A DNA stretch of 64,000 nucleotides from JAVBNJ01 sp031551625. GTDB taxonomy: Bacteria > Bacteroidota > Bacteroidia > Bacteroidales > UBA932. Below are positions 8,264-17,965 of the stretch, piece after piece (position 1 is the first letter of the stretch; every line of letters begins with the position of its first letter). The translations under genes and the position numbers were made by a program. Under the pieces are notes generated by a model. That model had not been told where the DNA came from. It was given only the letters and a program-made list of their open reading frames with translations, and searched no databases. The stretch is taken from the NCBI GenBank assembly GCA_031551625.1, contig JAVBNJ010000030.1, forward strand, positions 1-64,000. Direction: 5' to 3'.

Positions 8264-9469
8264 ATGAAAACAAGTTTAACAGTTCTTGCATTACTTATCC
8301 TGCTGGCAAGTGCAACAACCCTTGTTGCACAAACGACTGCTGATTCTACGAAAACAGAAAAACAGACAAAGAAAAAAATTTCGTTCCGCGATTCGCAGGA
8401 CGGCGCTTTCGATGTCAGCGATTGGGTCATTGAATACAACGGGTTTATTCCAATGCCGTTTATAGTCACAGAGCCCGCACTCGGCGGATTTGGCGCCGCA
8501 TTGGCGCCGATATTCATCAAACAACATGCACCGGTAATAATCAATGGAAAGCCACATGGCGTACCTCCCGATGTAACAGTCGCATTCGGCGGCTATACCC
8601 TCAACCACTCGTGGGCAGTAGGAGGCGGACGCATGGCAACCATCCCAAAATGGGGACTACGCTACAAAGTAATGGCGGCCTATGCAAACGTCAACATGGA
8701 TTATTATAAGACATTGAATCTACCCGTACAGGGCGAAACCGAATTTAAGTTCGGTATTAATGCTAAAGCCATTCCGGTAATGCTATATCTTGGTAAATTA
8801 TTCAAGGATCCCCGCTGGGAGACCGGGGTGCAATACACCTTTGCCTATACCGACATTGCTCCACAGCCGGATTTTGACAACCATCCGTATATCGACAGCC
8901 TTATCGGAGCCAAAGATTATCACAGCAAAATAGGCAGTTTAGGTTTCGCGGGCAGTTTCGATAAGCGCGACAATACATTTACGCCGAATAACGGGTATAA
9001 AATCTCCTTGAATTTTATGTGGAACAATCCCGTATTCGGCAGCGATTACAAATACTCGCAAATCGAAGGCGCCGCCTATTGGTATATTCCGGTTACCAAG
9101 TGGTGGATCTGCGGCCTGCGTGGCGACATGCAGCAAGTGTGGGGTGATATTCCGTTTTATATAAAGCCGTACCTCGACATGCGCGGCATACCTACCATGC
9201 GATACCAAGGCACGACAACCATGTTAGTAGAAACCGAACAACGGTTCGATGTGTACAAACGTTGGAGCATAATAGCGTTATTGGGAACAGGGAAAGCTTT
9301 CGACGGTTTTTCTAATTTCAAAAATGCGACATTGGCCTACAACTACGGGACAGGATTCCGCTACCTCATTGCGCGCAAACTGGGACTACGTATGGGTATT
9401 GACGTAGCAAAAAGCAACGATGCCTGGGGCTACTACTTTGTGTTCGGCAGTGGCTGGATGCGGCAGTAA
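8264..9469 (+). CDS. BamA/surface-antigen-type outer-membrane barrel without POTRA domains
   Basis: This 401-residue protein has a signal peptide (about 1-23, ending LVAQ) and then a short charged linker. A 16-strand-like barrel region includes GSFDKRDNTFTPNNGYKISL near residue 230, the hallmark strand of the Omp85/bacterial surface antigen family, and ends YYFVFGSGWMRQ. With no room for POTRA repeats it is like the short solo Omp85 barrels common in Bacteroidetes. Their role is unknown; they may not act in outer-membrane protein assembly. It has its own promoter with TATATTTG at 8224-8231. Confidence 0.75.
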   Translation: MKTSLTVLALLILLASATTLVAQTTADSTKTEKQTKKKISFRDSQDGAFDVSDWVIEYNGFIPMPFIVTEPALGGFGAALAPIFIKQHAPVIINGKPHGVPPDVTVAFGGYTLNHSWAVGGGRMATIPKWGLRYKVMAAYANVNMDYYKTLNLPVQGETEFKFGINAKAIPVMLYLGKLFKDPRWETGVQYTFAYTDIAPQPDFDNHPYIDSLIGAKDYHSKIGSLGFAGSFDKRDNTFTPNNGYKISLNFMWNNPVFGSDYKYSQIEGAAYWYIPVTKWWICGLRGDMQQVWGDIPFYIKPYLDMRGIPTMRYQGTTTMLVETEQRFDVYKRWSIIALLGTGKAFDGFSNFKNATLAYNYGTGFRYLIARKLGLRMGIDVAKSNDAWGYYFVFGSGWMRQ

Positions 9470-9538
9470 TGATTTTCAATGTTTAACATATTTTTCCTAC
9501 CTTTGTGAAATTAAAAATAATTTTTCTAAATTAAAACT

Positions 9539-10531
9539 ATGGAAGAAAAAGCTCCGCTACAAAATAACAATAACCAAGAAATAGACTTGTGGGATGTTTT
9601 TAAGAAACTAGGCGCTTGGATCAGACAAACAGTGGAATGGTTCTATGATGTCTTTCTTTTTGCATTTGTTTTTCTTATCCGTAAAAGCTTGTGGTTAGTG
9701 GGTTTTATTATTCTCGGCTGTGTATTGGCATTTTTTATGCACAAGACGATGAAACCTTATTACAATTCGAACATGCAGTTACGCGCCAATGTGATGGACA
9801 ACGCATTTTTCGTGAACATGATTAACGACTTGAGCGGCGCCCGCGACTTGGATGCATTAACACAAAAATTGAACTTGCCCGATACGTCAATGGCCAAAGA
9901 CATTCTCTCAATAACTGCGTGTTTCGGCGTAGATTTAAATAAAGACGGTATCGTGGACATGGTAGACATTACTAACAAATACATCCGGGGCGATTCGGCA
10001 AAAGCATCACAGGTTGTTCCCGGCTATTTCTACATCAATGCTTCCGTCTATTCAGACAAAGTGCTGCCTTACATCAAAAAGGGGATAATGAATATTATCG
10101 AGAACAATGTTTATGTTAAACGTTACAACGACGATCGATTCGTGCGTGTCAACGAAGCGGTAGCGACTTTAACTACGCAAATCAACCTTTTAGACAGCCT
10201 TCAAAAAGTGGATTACTTTGACCGCGAACGCCGTCAAAGTATTAAAGCAGGAGCCGGCCCATTGATGGTACTAAGCGAAAAAGATCAAAAGTTGTATCAT
10301 GCCGATATTCTTACGCTCACAGAACAGCGCAGGGCATTGGAATCAAGCTTGATATTGGATCCTAATCCGGTAACACTTGTGAAAGATTTTTCGGAAATGC
10401 AGAGTCCAGTAAAATCGTTTGTATCGTATGCCAAGCCTATTGTTAGCACGGTTCTATTGGCAGGCCTTGCATTCCTAATTATATGGGATAACCGGAAGAA
10501 GATATTTCAACTGATTAATGAGAAAAGATAG
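9539..10531 (+). CDS. Wzz-like two-membrane-pass protein with a calcium-binding-like loop
   Basis: This 330-residue protein has a first membrane region at about residues 38-68 and a second at about 298-318, separated by a periplasmic domain of about 230 residues. A short cytoplasmic tail follows (NRKKIFQLINEKR). This is the plan of chain-length determinant (Wzz) proteins, though no polysaccharide genes are nearby and there is no clear Wzz signature. At residues 132-143 the sequence DLNKDGIVDMVD matches the EF-hand/dockerin calcium loop (D-x-N-x-D-G-x-V-D-x-x-D). The gene has its own -7 element TACCTTTG (9498-9505) and a strong terminator. I would call it hypothetical with a Wzz-like topology. 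Confidence 0.5.
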   Translation: MEEKAPLQNNNNQEIDLWDVFKKLGAWIRQTVEWFYDVFLFAFVFLIRKSLWLVGFIILGCVLAFFMHKTMKPYYNSNMQLRANVMDNAFFVNMINDLSGARDLDALTQKLNLPDTSMAKDILSITACFGVDLNKDGIVDMVDITNKYIRGDSAKASQVVPGYFYINASVYSDKVLPYIKKGIMNIIENNVYVKRYNDDRFVRVNEAVATLTTQINLLDSLQKVDYFDRERRQSIKAGAGPLMVLSEKDQKLYHADILTLTEQRRALESSLILDPNPVTLVKDFSEMQSPVKSFVSYAKPIVSTVLLAGLAFLIIWDNRKKIFQLINEKR

Positions 10532-10562
10532 AAAATTGCGGGAAAAGAATCCCGCAATTTTC
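10532..10562. terminator. Bidirectional terminator between the Wzz-like gene and punA
   Basis: AAAATTGCGGG and CCCGCAATTTT pair around a short loop, between two convergent genes. Confidence 0.9.
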
Positions 10563-10564
10563 TT

Positions 10565-11389
10565 TTATAATGCTTCGATGATTTTTGTAAATAACGTTGT
10601 CATTTTATTGGCGGCAGCATTGGCGGCACGAATTACATCGTTACCATCATTCACATAGTCGACCGGAAATTCGTGTGCTTCATTGGTAATAACCGACATG
10701 CCGAATACGCGAAGGCCACAATGCCGGGCAACGATTACTTCAGGTACGGTAGACATGCCTACCGCGTCGGCGCCAATGAGGCGAAAAAAGCCATATTCCG
10801 AAGGCGTTTCGTAGGTAGGTCCTGTACCTCCAAAGTAGACGCCTTTTTGCAATTTAATCGCTTTTTTCGCAGCAATTTCTTCTGCCATTTTTATTAATTC
10901 CAAGTCATAAGGACGTGTCATATCGGGAAAACGCGGGCCCATTTCTTCAATGTTTTTGCCAATAAGCGGATTCGGCAGCATGTTAATATGGTCACGAATA
11001 ATCATCAAATCGCCGACCTTATAATTGAAGTTCACGCCACCTGCTGCATTTGATACGAACAGGTTTTTAATCCCCAATGTAGCAAATACCCGCACCGGAT
11101 ACGTAACCTCCTGCATCGTGTAGCCTTCGTAATAATGGAAACGGCCTTGCATCGCTATTACTTTTTTATCTCCCAATGTGCCGAAAATCAAATTACCTTT
11201 ATGCCCCATTGCCGTAGAATGCACAAAGTGCGGAATATCTTTATAGGGTATTACTATTGGGTTCTCAATCTTATCAGCCAGCAATCCCAAACCACTACCA
11301 AGAATAATAGCCGTTCCGGGCTTTTCGTTATTTATCCGCTCAGAAATAAATGCGGCGGTTTCTTTGAATTTCACAACACGTTCGTCCAT
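10565..11389 (-). CDS. punA: Purine nucleoside phosphorylase
   Basis: This 274-residue enzyme phosphorolyses inosine/guanosine-type nucleosides to the base and ribose-1-phosphate. Signatures of the trimeric PNP/MTAP family: AIILGSGLG near residue 29 (phosphate loop), AMGHKGN and GRFHYYEGY, the VSNAAGG block near 115, the PTYETPSE motif (catalytic Glu region) near 190, and SVITNEA with the Asn that contacts the purine near 241. Length is normal. It lies 26 bases after the MTA/SAH deaminase and is probably co-transcribed with it, so the pair can deaminate an adenine nucleoside and then phosphorolyse the inosine-type product. Confidence 0.92.
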   Translation of the reverse strand: MDERVVKFKETAAFISERINNEKPGTAIILGSGLGLLADKIENPIVIPYKDIPHFVHSTAMGHKGNLIFGTLGDKKVIAMQGRFHYYEGYTMQEVTYPVRVFATLGIKNLFVSNAAGGVNFNYKVGDLMIIRDHINMLPNPLIGKNIEEMGPRFPDMTRPYDLELIKMAEEIAAKKAIKLQKGVYFGGTGPTYETPSEYGFFRLIGADAVGMSTVPEVIVARHCGLRVFGMSVITNEAHEFPVDYVNDGNDVIRAANAAANKMTTLFTKIIEAL

Positions 11390-11415
11390 GGTAATAACTG
11401 AATTTAATTCGCAGG

Positions 11416-12666
11416 TTATCGCTTCATCAAGTCGTATGCCTTTTGGGCAGCGCGTTCAAGAATCTCGTCTTCGCCGGGCACGCAGCGGTTTTCCATCAGA
11501 ATTTTTCCATCGCAAATGACAGTATCAATACTATCGCTATGAGCAGAATAAATTAAGTTCGAAACAAAATTGAAGTTAGGGGTGAATGCCGGTATCTTTA
11601 CATCCACAATATTCAAGTCGGCCAAACATCCTTCTTTTATTTTTCCGGCATTTATTCCAACGATTTTTGCGCCGTTTTCCGTAATGCATTGCAATGCCTC
11701 GGTAGCAGGCATGGTTGTAGGGCTATTGCGCCATGCTTTTTGCACCAACGAAGCTGTTTTGGCTGCTTCGAGCATATCCAGATTATTCGACGATCCGCAG
11801 CCATCGGTACCAATCCCCACGGTAATACCTGCAGCTTTCATTTCTTCGTATTTGAATTGGTACCCCGATGTTAATTTTAAATTGGAATTGGGGTTGTATA
11901 CCACCTTAACATCATTGGCAGCCAACATGGCTATTTCTTCCTCGTCAATCCACACACAGTGGGCAATAATCAACCGGGGCGACAGCAATCCTATTTTGTT
12001 TAAATAACGTACAGGGCTCAACCCAAAATCCTTTACCGAATTATCGTACTCCGTTTTTGTTTCGGCCAGGTGAAAATGGATTAGCGTATTAGTTGCTTTT
12101 GCAAAACCGGCCACCCATTGCAATGTAGCAGCCGACACGGTGTAGATGGCATGTGGCGCCATACAAAATGAAACACGGTCGCTATGCGGTATTGCAAAAT
12201 ACGTTTCAATTTCACGTTTAGCCCGTTTTGCTTTTTCTTCGTCGAAAAAATCAAACATTACAGGACCCAACACCGCACGTATACCCATTTCTTCCACCGC
12301 TTGCAATATGGCAGGGTAATGCATATACATATCATTGAAACAAGTAGTACCCGTCTTTATCATTTCAAGGCAAGCCAACTTCGTAGCCCAGTACACATCC
12401 TCGCCGGTAAGCTTCGCTTCATATGGCCAAATTTTTTCTTGCAGCCATTGCTCCAGCGGCATGTCGTCGCCGGCACCACGAAAAAGGGTCATAGCAGCAT
12501 GCGTATGTCCGTTAATGAAACCCGGTATCACAGCCTTGCCAGTACCGTCAATTACCTTATCGGCGTTATCAATCAAGCCCTCCCCTACCCGTTTGATATA
12601 CTTTCCTTCGATAAAAATATCAACCGGTTTTTGGTTAAGCTGTATGTTTTTAATAAGGATACTCAT
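11416..12666 (-). CDS. mtaD: Amidohydrolase, 5-methylthioadenosine/S-adenosylhomocysteine deaminase type
   Basis: This 416-residue metal-dependent deaminase has [15 protein letters not shown] near residue 55 (HxH metal ligands), HFHLAET near 190, IAHCVW near 240, and [10 protein letters not shown] near 290 (metal-binding Asp). These match the MtaD/TrzN/ATZ branch of the amidohydrolase superfamily. I use the ATG at 12666. An upstream TTG start would fall inside the promoter element TATCTTTG (12689-12682). In family members MTA is converted to methylthioinosine, which PNP-type enzymes can then split; the downstream punA fits this. Substrate range cannot be read from the sequence. Confidence 0.85.
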   Translation of the reverse strand: MSILIKNIQLNQKPVDIFIEGKYIKRVGEGLIDNADKVIDGTGKAVIPGFINGHTHAAMTLFRGAGDDMPLEQWLQEKIWPYEAKLTGEDVYWATKLACLEMIKTGTTCFNDMYMHYPAILQAVEEMGIRAVLGPVMFDFFDEEKAKRAKREIETYFAIPHSDRVSFCMAPHAIYTVSAATLQWVAGFAKATNTLIHFHLAETKTEYDNSVKDFGLSPVRYLNKIGLLSPRLIIAHCVWIDEEEIAMLAANDVKVVYNPNSNLKLTSGYQFKYEEMKAAGITVGIGTDGCGSSNNLDMLEAAKTASLVQKAWRNSPTTMPATEALQCITENGAKIVGINAGKIKEGCLADLNIVDVKIPAFTPNFNFVSNLIYSAHSDSIDTVICDGKILMENRCVPGEDEILERAAQKAYDLMKR

Positions 12667-12717
12667 GGTAGATTTTTTTACCAAAGATATAAATTAAATT
12701 CAATAAAGAAGTCATCT

Positions 12718-13521
12718 CTACATCCCGTAGAATACCCGCAACAGCGCCTGGTGCCAGCGCGACGGCACAATTGCCTTGGATTTGGTAAACGTAACCTGCA
12801 ACAGATTGCCTACTCGATAACGGAATTTCGGCCGCTTTGACCGGATAATTTTATAAATTACTCTTGCCAGTTTAACCGGCTGACAACCGTTGTTTTCTTC
12901 TTTTTCGATGAGTTGTAAACATTTTTTGAAGCGCGAACCATACCCGGAGCTACTGAGTGTGGCTTCGGACACCGTGCGGTTAGCTGTAAATCCGGTACAA
13001 AAATCGCCCGGTTCAATCACTGAAACTTTGATATTGAATGGATGTACTTCCATGCTCAACGCTTCACTATACCCTTCAATAGCAAATTTCGACGCCGAGT
13101 AAAACCCTTGGAATGGAATGCCCATGAAGCCTGCCAGCGAACTCATGTTAATTATTTTACCACAACGAGCAGCGCGCATGTGTGGTAACACGGCAGTGCA
13201 AGTATTGACTGTACCTAAAAAATTCGTTTGCATCTGTTGCTGGATTTCGGCGGGAGTAGCCAATTCCACCGCCCCGCCGATTCCCATGCCTGCATTGTTA
13301 ATCAACACATCTATTTTTTCCTGTTCATCAATAATTTTTTGAACACCTTGTTGTATGGACTCCGGCTTCGTCACGTCCATTTGCAACATACGTACACCGT
13401 TGATATCATTGCAAGCCTTGCGGCTTGTGCCGTATACGACAAATCCTTTTGCCGCTAAATATTCGGCGCACGATTTCCCTATGCCCGACGATGCTCCCGT
13501 AATCAATACAACAATATTCAT
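12718..13521 (-). CDS. Short-chain dehydrogenase/reductase
   Basis: This 267-residue classical SDR has the TGASSGIG nucleotide-binding loop near residue 8, DVLINNAG near 75, the catalytic Ser in INMSSLAG near 128, and YSASKFA near 150 (Tyr and Lys of the triad). The C-terminus is basic and carries an RYRVGN stretch like those in retinol/steroid-type SDRs. It probably uses NADPH given the TSRKA basic segment after the second strand. The substrate is unknown. A dispersed repeat made of aatctgtg-type units separates it from the next gene upstream. Confidence 0.85.
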   Translation of the reverse strand: MNIVVLITGASSGIGKSCAEYLAAKGFVVYGTSRKACNDINGVRMLQMDVTKPESIQQGVQKIIDEQEKIDVLINNAGMGIGGAVELATPAEIQQQMQTNFLGTVNTCTAVLPHMRAARCGKIINMSSLAGFMGIPFQGFYSASKFAIEGYSEALSMEVHPFNIKVSVIEPGDFCTGFTANRTVSEATLSSSGYGSRFKKCLQLIEKEENNGCQPVKLARVIYKIIRSKRPKFRYRVGNLLQVTFTKSKAIVPSRWHQALLRVFYGM

Positions 13522-13562
13522 AATCTGTGTAATCTATAAAAACCTGCGCAATCTGTGTTCAC

Positions 13563-14561
13563 TTAAAACGAATAGGCAATCCCTAGCCCCAACATTTCTT
13601 TAAACTGTACCTTCGGTCCCCGCTCGTTGCCATCGCCGTCAGTGGTTTTCACCGCATCGTCGTATCTCAACGAAAGATTCAGCGTAGTGGTAAGAAATTT
13701 ATTAATCTTCATACTCACCAACACATCCCAATTAATTACTACCATCCCGAATGTTTCATAGGCCGAAAACAGGTCCAGCGTACTCATGATTTGGATGTTG
13801 TCCGTAATTTTTTTATCCAAGCCCACTTTGGCGTACATACCGATTTGTGATCGAATCCGGTCGCCGGGTTTCACCCCAAACGAACCTGCTTGCGAAAGAC
13901 TATCGTCCAACACAAATGTTAAGCGATCGGTGAGCGGTGACACAAATACCGAAAGGAAATCGGTTGGTTTGTAATCAATACCAATTGCAAGATTCAAGTA
14001 ACCGGGAGCCATCCAGTTTGAAATATAATTCTCATCGGTCGGATTCTTATACCCTTCGGCATATTGGGTCGAAAAATCCACCAAAAATGAATAATACAAG
14101 TTTTTGTTTTGTGCAAATCCTACTTTCGAAGTAAATTGTAACTTATCGGCACTCTTTTGCCAGTTGTTGGTTTTGGTATACAACATGCCGAATTCCGTGT
14201 TCAATTGGTTATCCCAAGCCCAACGGTTTTTCTTAAAGCTCAATTGTGCATTCAAATACACATTGGCCGCCACGGTATTTTCTCCCCCGGCAGACCAGTT
14301 CGATAATGCAGTTTGTGTAAAATTCAAGCCGCTGATACCGGTCAGCTTCCACGGCGATTTTGGAGCATCCGAATCTGCAACCATCGTTTCTGCAGCCATT
14401 GCCGTAGCTTCCTGCGATTTTTTCATGGCATCCTGCGCAGCCGTCAGGTCTGTTTGGGCAAATGCAGTAGTAGCAAATATAAGTGAGAGTGAAAAAATAA
14501 GTATACGTTTAGCTACGCTGAACTCAGCGTTGTGTTTTGATTTTAATAGTGTCCGGTTCAT
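13563..14561 (-). CDS. DUF3078 outer-membrane-type protein with a repeat-derived N-terminus
   Basis: This 332-residue protein has its first 18 codons nearly identical to the start of the unrelated secreted protein gene at 55715. A normal hydrophobic signal sequence (ILIFSLSLIFATTAFAQ) follows. The mature part shows SGLNFTQTALSNWSAGGEN near residue 80, the W-x-x-G-G-x-N signature of DUF3078, then many alternating strands ending GLGIAYSF with a C-terminal Phe. A barrel in the outer membrane is likely. The ATG lies one base after the mscL stop (TAGCATG), so expression is probably coupled to mscL. No other in-frame start exists before the signal sequence. Confidence 0.75.
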   Translation of the reverse strand: MNRTLLKSKHNAEFSVAKRILIFSLSLIFATTAFAQTDLTAAQDAMKKSQEATAMAAETMVADSDAPKSPWKLTGISGLNFTQTALSNWSAGGENTVAANVYLNAQLSFKKNRWAWDNQLNTEFGMLYTKTNNWQKSADKLQFTSKVGFAQNKNLYYSFLVDFSTQYAEGYKNPTDENYISNWMAPGYLNLAIGIDYKPTDFLSVFVSPLTDRLTFVLDDSLSQAGSFGVKPGDRIRSQIGMYAKVGLDKKITDNIQIMSTLDLFSAYETFGMVVINWDVLVSMKINKFLTTTLNLSLRYDDAVKTTDGDGNERGPKVQFKEMLGLGIAYSF

Positions 14562-14562
14562 G

Positions 14563-14985
14563 CTATTTAGTATTTTGTTTTAACAAATCGCGAATTTCTG
14601 TGAGCAGTTGAACATCTTGCGGTGGTGCAGCAGGGGCTGCCGGTTCTTCTTTCTTTTTCAGTCTCGAGATACCTTTTACCAACATAAAAATACAAAAAGC
14701 TACAATAATAAAATCAAAAACCACTTGCAGGAAATTACCGTAGCCGATAACAACAGCCGGAGTACTCAAGCCTGTAGCCGCATCAACCGTAGCCGCTTTC
14801 AATGTAATGCTCAGATCTTTGAAATCAACACCTCCAATGAGTAAACCGAGTGGCGGCATCAGGATATCAGACACTACAGAACTTACTATTTTACCAAAAG
14901 CCGCACCGATAATGATACCAACGGCCATATCAATTACATTGCCACGCAAGGCAAATGCTTTAAACTCTTCTATTATTTTTTTCAT
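14563..14985 (-). CDS. mscL: Large-conductance mechanosensitive channel
   Basis: This 140-residue protein starts with [29 protein letters not shown] (the MscL pore helix TM1 with its Gly/Ala packing). A periplasmic loop of about 30 residues and TM2 ([23 protein letters not shown]) follow. A cytoplasmic helix rich in Lys/Glu/Ala/Pro leads to [11 protein letters not shown]. It releases solutes on osmotic downshock as a homopentamer in the inner membrane. Length is usual. It precedes the DUF3078 gene with one base between stop and start. Confidence 0.95.
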   Translation of the reverse strand: MKKIIEEFKAFALRGNVIDMAVGIIIGAAFGKIVSSVVSDILMPPLGLLIGGVDFKDLSITLKAATVDAATGLSTPAVVIGYGNFLQVVFDFIIVAFCIFMLVKGISRLKKKEEPAAPAAPPQDVQLLTEIRDLLKQNTK

Positions 14986-15010
14986 CTCTTATGTGTGATT
15001 TACGCGAATT

Positions 15011-15053
15011 CAGGCGGATAGTCGCGGATTCAAGAACCAGCGAAATCCGCCTG
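15011..15053. repeat. Inverted repeat within a dispersed intergenic repeat
   Basis: CAGGCGGAT (15011-15019) pairs with ATCCGCCTG (15045-15053). The flanks contain aaatctgtgttaattcgtgtaat-type units that recur after the SDR, between frdA and frdB, and after the TonB receptor gene. It sits downstream of frdB and could act as a terminator or a REP-like element. Confidence 0.6.
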
Positions 15054-15083
15054 AAATCTGTGTTAATTCGTGTAATCTATGAA

Positions 15084-15863
15084 CTAGTCTTTTAGTTTAG
15101 CGCACAAAAATTCACGATTCATGCGGGCAATGTGGGCAATCGAAATATCTTTCGGGCACTCCATTTCACAAGCCTGCGTGTTGGTACAAGAACCAAAACC
15201 AAGCTCATCCATTTTGGCCACCATCGCTTTGGCGCGACGCGATGCTTCAATTTTTCCTTGCGGCAACAAGGCCAGCGAGCTTACACGCGCCGATACGAAC
15301 AACATCGCCGAACCGTTTTTGCAAGTAGCTACGCAAGCGCCACAACCCACGCAAGCAGCCGCATCCATGCTTTCGTCCGATTTTTCTTTCGAAATAGGAA
15401 TGGCATTACCATCGGGCACACCGCCTGTATTTACCGACACAAAGCCGCCTGCTTGCAAGATTTTATCGAATGCACCACGGTCTACCACCAAGTCTTTTAC
15501 CACCGGGAAACCGGCGCTACGCCACGGTTCGATAGTGATTGTTTCGCCGTCTTTAAACTTGCGCATGTGTAACTGGCAAGTTGTAATATCATCGTCGGGG
15601 CCATGTGCACGGCCATTGATGTACAACGAACACATTCCGCAAATTCCTTCGCGGCAGTCGTGGTCGAACGCCACCGGACCGCCGCCCTTGCACCCTTTGT
15701 TTACCGCTACCGGATCACAACCTTCGCGCACCAGCTGTTCGTTGAGGATATCCATCATTTCGAGGAATGATGTATCGGCCGAAATGTTTTCGATTTTGTA
15801 TGTTTCAAATTTTCCTTTTGCTTTGGCGTTTGCTTGGCGCCATATTTTTAGAGTGAAATTCAT
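15084..15863 (-). CDS. frdB: Fumarate reductase/succinate dehydrogenase iron-sulfur subunit
   Basis: This 259-residue protein has three cluster sites. CREGICGMC near residue 72 holds the [2Fe-2S] center. [11 protein letters not shown] near 150 and CEMECPKDI near 215 hold the [4Fe-4S] and [3Fe-4S] centers. It passes electrons between the flavoprotein and the quinone site of the membrane subunit. The motif order and the larger size match the Wolinella/Bacteroides (class B) quinol:fumarate reductase. It follows the interrupted frdA by 41 bases that contain a dispersed repeat. The cytochrome b subunit is not present next to it. Confidence 0.93.
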   Translation of the reverse strand: MNFTLKIWRQANAKAKGKFETYKIENISADTSFLEMMDILNEQLVREGCDPVAVNKGCKGGGPVAFDHDCREGICGMCSLYINGRAHGPDDDITTCQLHMRKFKDGETITIEPWRSAGFPVVKDLVVDRGAFDKILQAGGFVSVNTGGVPDGNAIPISKEKSDESMDAAACVGCGACVATCKNGSAMLFVSARVSSLALLPQGKIEASRRAKAMVAKMDELGFGSCTNTQACEMECPKDISIAHIARMNREFLCAKLKD

Positions 15864-15904
15864 AATCTCAATTTTAATCTGTGAAAATCCGTGTAATCTG
15901 TGGA

Positions 15905-17848
15905 CTAGTCTTGATAGTTACGAGTGGCCGGTTTAACAAACTCGTAGTTCAACGGCTCTTTGTGTAACTCATGTGCATTGTCGCCTTTGTACTCCCAAGT
16001 CGATACATACATGTAGTTCTTATCGTCGCGCAATGTTTCGCCGTCTTCCGTTTGCATTTCTTCACGGAAGTGGCCACCGCACGACTCATTCCGGTTCAGC
16101 GCATCCATAGCCATCAGTTCACCCATTTCGAAAAAGTCTGCTACACGCAACGCCTTTTCCAATTCCTGGTTGAATTCGCCATTTTCGCCCGGTACGTACA
16201 CATTACTCCAAAACTCTTTGCGCAAAGCACGAATTTCGTCAATGGCTTCTTTCAACCCTTTTTCGTTACGCGCCATACCCACTTTGTCCCACATGATTTT
16301 TCCGAGGTGCTTGTGGTAATAATCTACCGGCTGTTTACCTTTCACTGCAAACAGTTTCGCCACTTTTTCCTTGATCGCTTTTTCGGCTTCTTCGAAAGCA
16401 GGGTGGCTTGTATCGGTTTTCTTCACCTGGATTTTGCCGGCCAGATAATCGCCGATTGTATACGGCAATACAAAATACCCGTCGGCCAAACCTTGCATCA
16501 ATGCCGAAGCGCCGAGGCGATTGCCGCCATGGTCGCTGAAGTTGGCTTCGCCAATAGCGTAGAGGCCGGGGATAGTCGTCATCAAATTATAGTCAACCCA
16601 CAAACCTCCCATTGTATAGTGGATGGCCGGGTAAATCATCATCGGCTCGTTGTACGGATTCACATCGGTAATCTTTTCGTACATTTGGAAAAGGTTGCCA
16701 TAGCGTTCTTCAATCACATGCTTGCCGAGACGCTGGATAGCGGTCGAGAAATCGAGGAACACGGCCAAGCCTGTTTCGTTCACACCGAAACCGGCATCGC
16801 AACGTTCTTTGGCAGCACGCGAAGCCACATCGCGCGGCACCAGGTTACCAAATGCCGGGTAACGGCGTTAGAGATAATAATCGCGATCTTCTTCTGCAAT
16901 TTGTGAACCTGTTATTTGTCTTTTGCGGAGCTTTTCCACATCTTCTTTTTTCTTGGGAACCCAAATTCGACCATCATTACGCAACGATTCCGACATCAAT
17001 GTCAGTTTCGATTGCTGCTCGCCGTGTACCGGAATACATGTCGGGTGAATTTGCGTAAAGCTCGGGTTGCCGAAGAAAGCGCCTTTCTTGTAGCATTGCC
17101 AAGCCGCCGAACCATTACTGTTCATGGCATTGGTCGACAAGAAGAATACGTTGCCGTAACCGCCCGTAGCAATAACTACGGCATGTGCCCCGTGGCGCTC
17201 AATCTCGCCGGTAACCAGGTTACGCGCCAAAATACCTTTTGCTTCGCCGTCAATCATTACCAAATCCAACATTTCGTGGCGCGGATAGGATTTCACTTGC
17301 CCTTTCGAAACAGCGCGGTTCAATGTTGCATAAGCGCCCAACAACAACTGTTGCCCGGTTTGACCGCGGGCATAAAACGTACGGCTCACCTGCGCGCCAC
17401 CGAACGAGCGGTTGTCGAGCAGTCCGCCGTAATCACGCGCAAACGGAACGCCTTGCGCCACACACTGGTCGATAATCAGATTACTTACTTCGGCCAAGCG
17501 GTACACGTTTGCTTCGCGGGCGCGATAGTCGCCGCCTTTAATGGTGTCGTAGAACAAGCGGTACACCGAATCGTTATCATTCGGGTAATTCTTTGCGGCA
17601 TTAATACCACCCTGTGCGGCAATTGAGTGTGCACGGCGCGGAGAGTCGCTAATACAGAAAATTTTTACATTGTAGCCAAGTTCGCCAAGCGAGGCTGCCG
17701 CCGAAGCGCCACCCAAGCCGGTTCCTACCACAATAATTTCGAGCTTGCGCTTGTTCGCGGGGCTCACTACGCGGATCGCTGCCTTGTGGCGCGCCCACTT
17801 TTCAGCCAAAGGGCCTTCGGGAATTTTAGCAATCAGTTTTTCTGACAT
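15905..17848 (-). pseudogene. frdA: Fumarate reductase/succinate dehydrogenase flavoprotein subunit, interrupted by one in-frame TAA
   Basis: The full frame is 648 codons and is broken only at codon 327 (16870-16868), where TAA follows EEDRDYYL and the same frame goes on with [17 protein letters not shown]. From family knowledge the expected residue there is Glu (YYLERRYP), so a single GAA-to-TAA change explains it. The first part has the FAD-binding [16 protein letters not shown] near residue 42, the [14 protein letters not shown] block with the flavin-linking His near 72, and HPTCIP near 280. The second part has [39 protein letters not shown] and an [12 protein letters not shown]-terminal block. 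All else looks intact, so it is either a very recent mutation, a sequencing or assembly error, or a gene needing readthrough. A GTG at 16840 could restart the second half. Confidence 0.85.
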
Positions 17849-17965
17849 ATCGGTTGATTTAATAAATTTTCAAAATAATCCGCGAATTTAATCATTTTTA
17901 TGCGGTAAAAAAAATTGGCCTTATATTTGTAGCATCCTTTTATGTTACTATTAAAACAAAAAATC

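Noticed and set aside
12667..12684. An upstream TTG start for the MTA/SAH deaminase
   Set aside because: The TTG lies within the TATCTTTG promoter element, so it would not be transcribed. The ATG at 12666 fits family alignments.
16841..16870. Programmed frameshift in frdA
   Set aside because: Both halves are in the same frame, so no frameshift is involved; it is one stop codon.
16916..17626. Long plus-strand frame opposite frdA
   Set aside because: A shadow of the flavoprotein gene. Composition is unlike a real protein and no family is recognisable.
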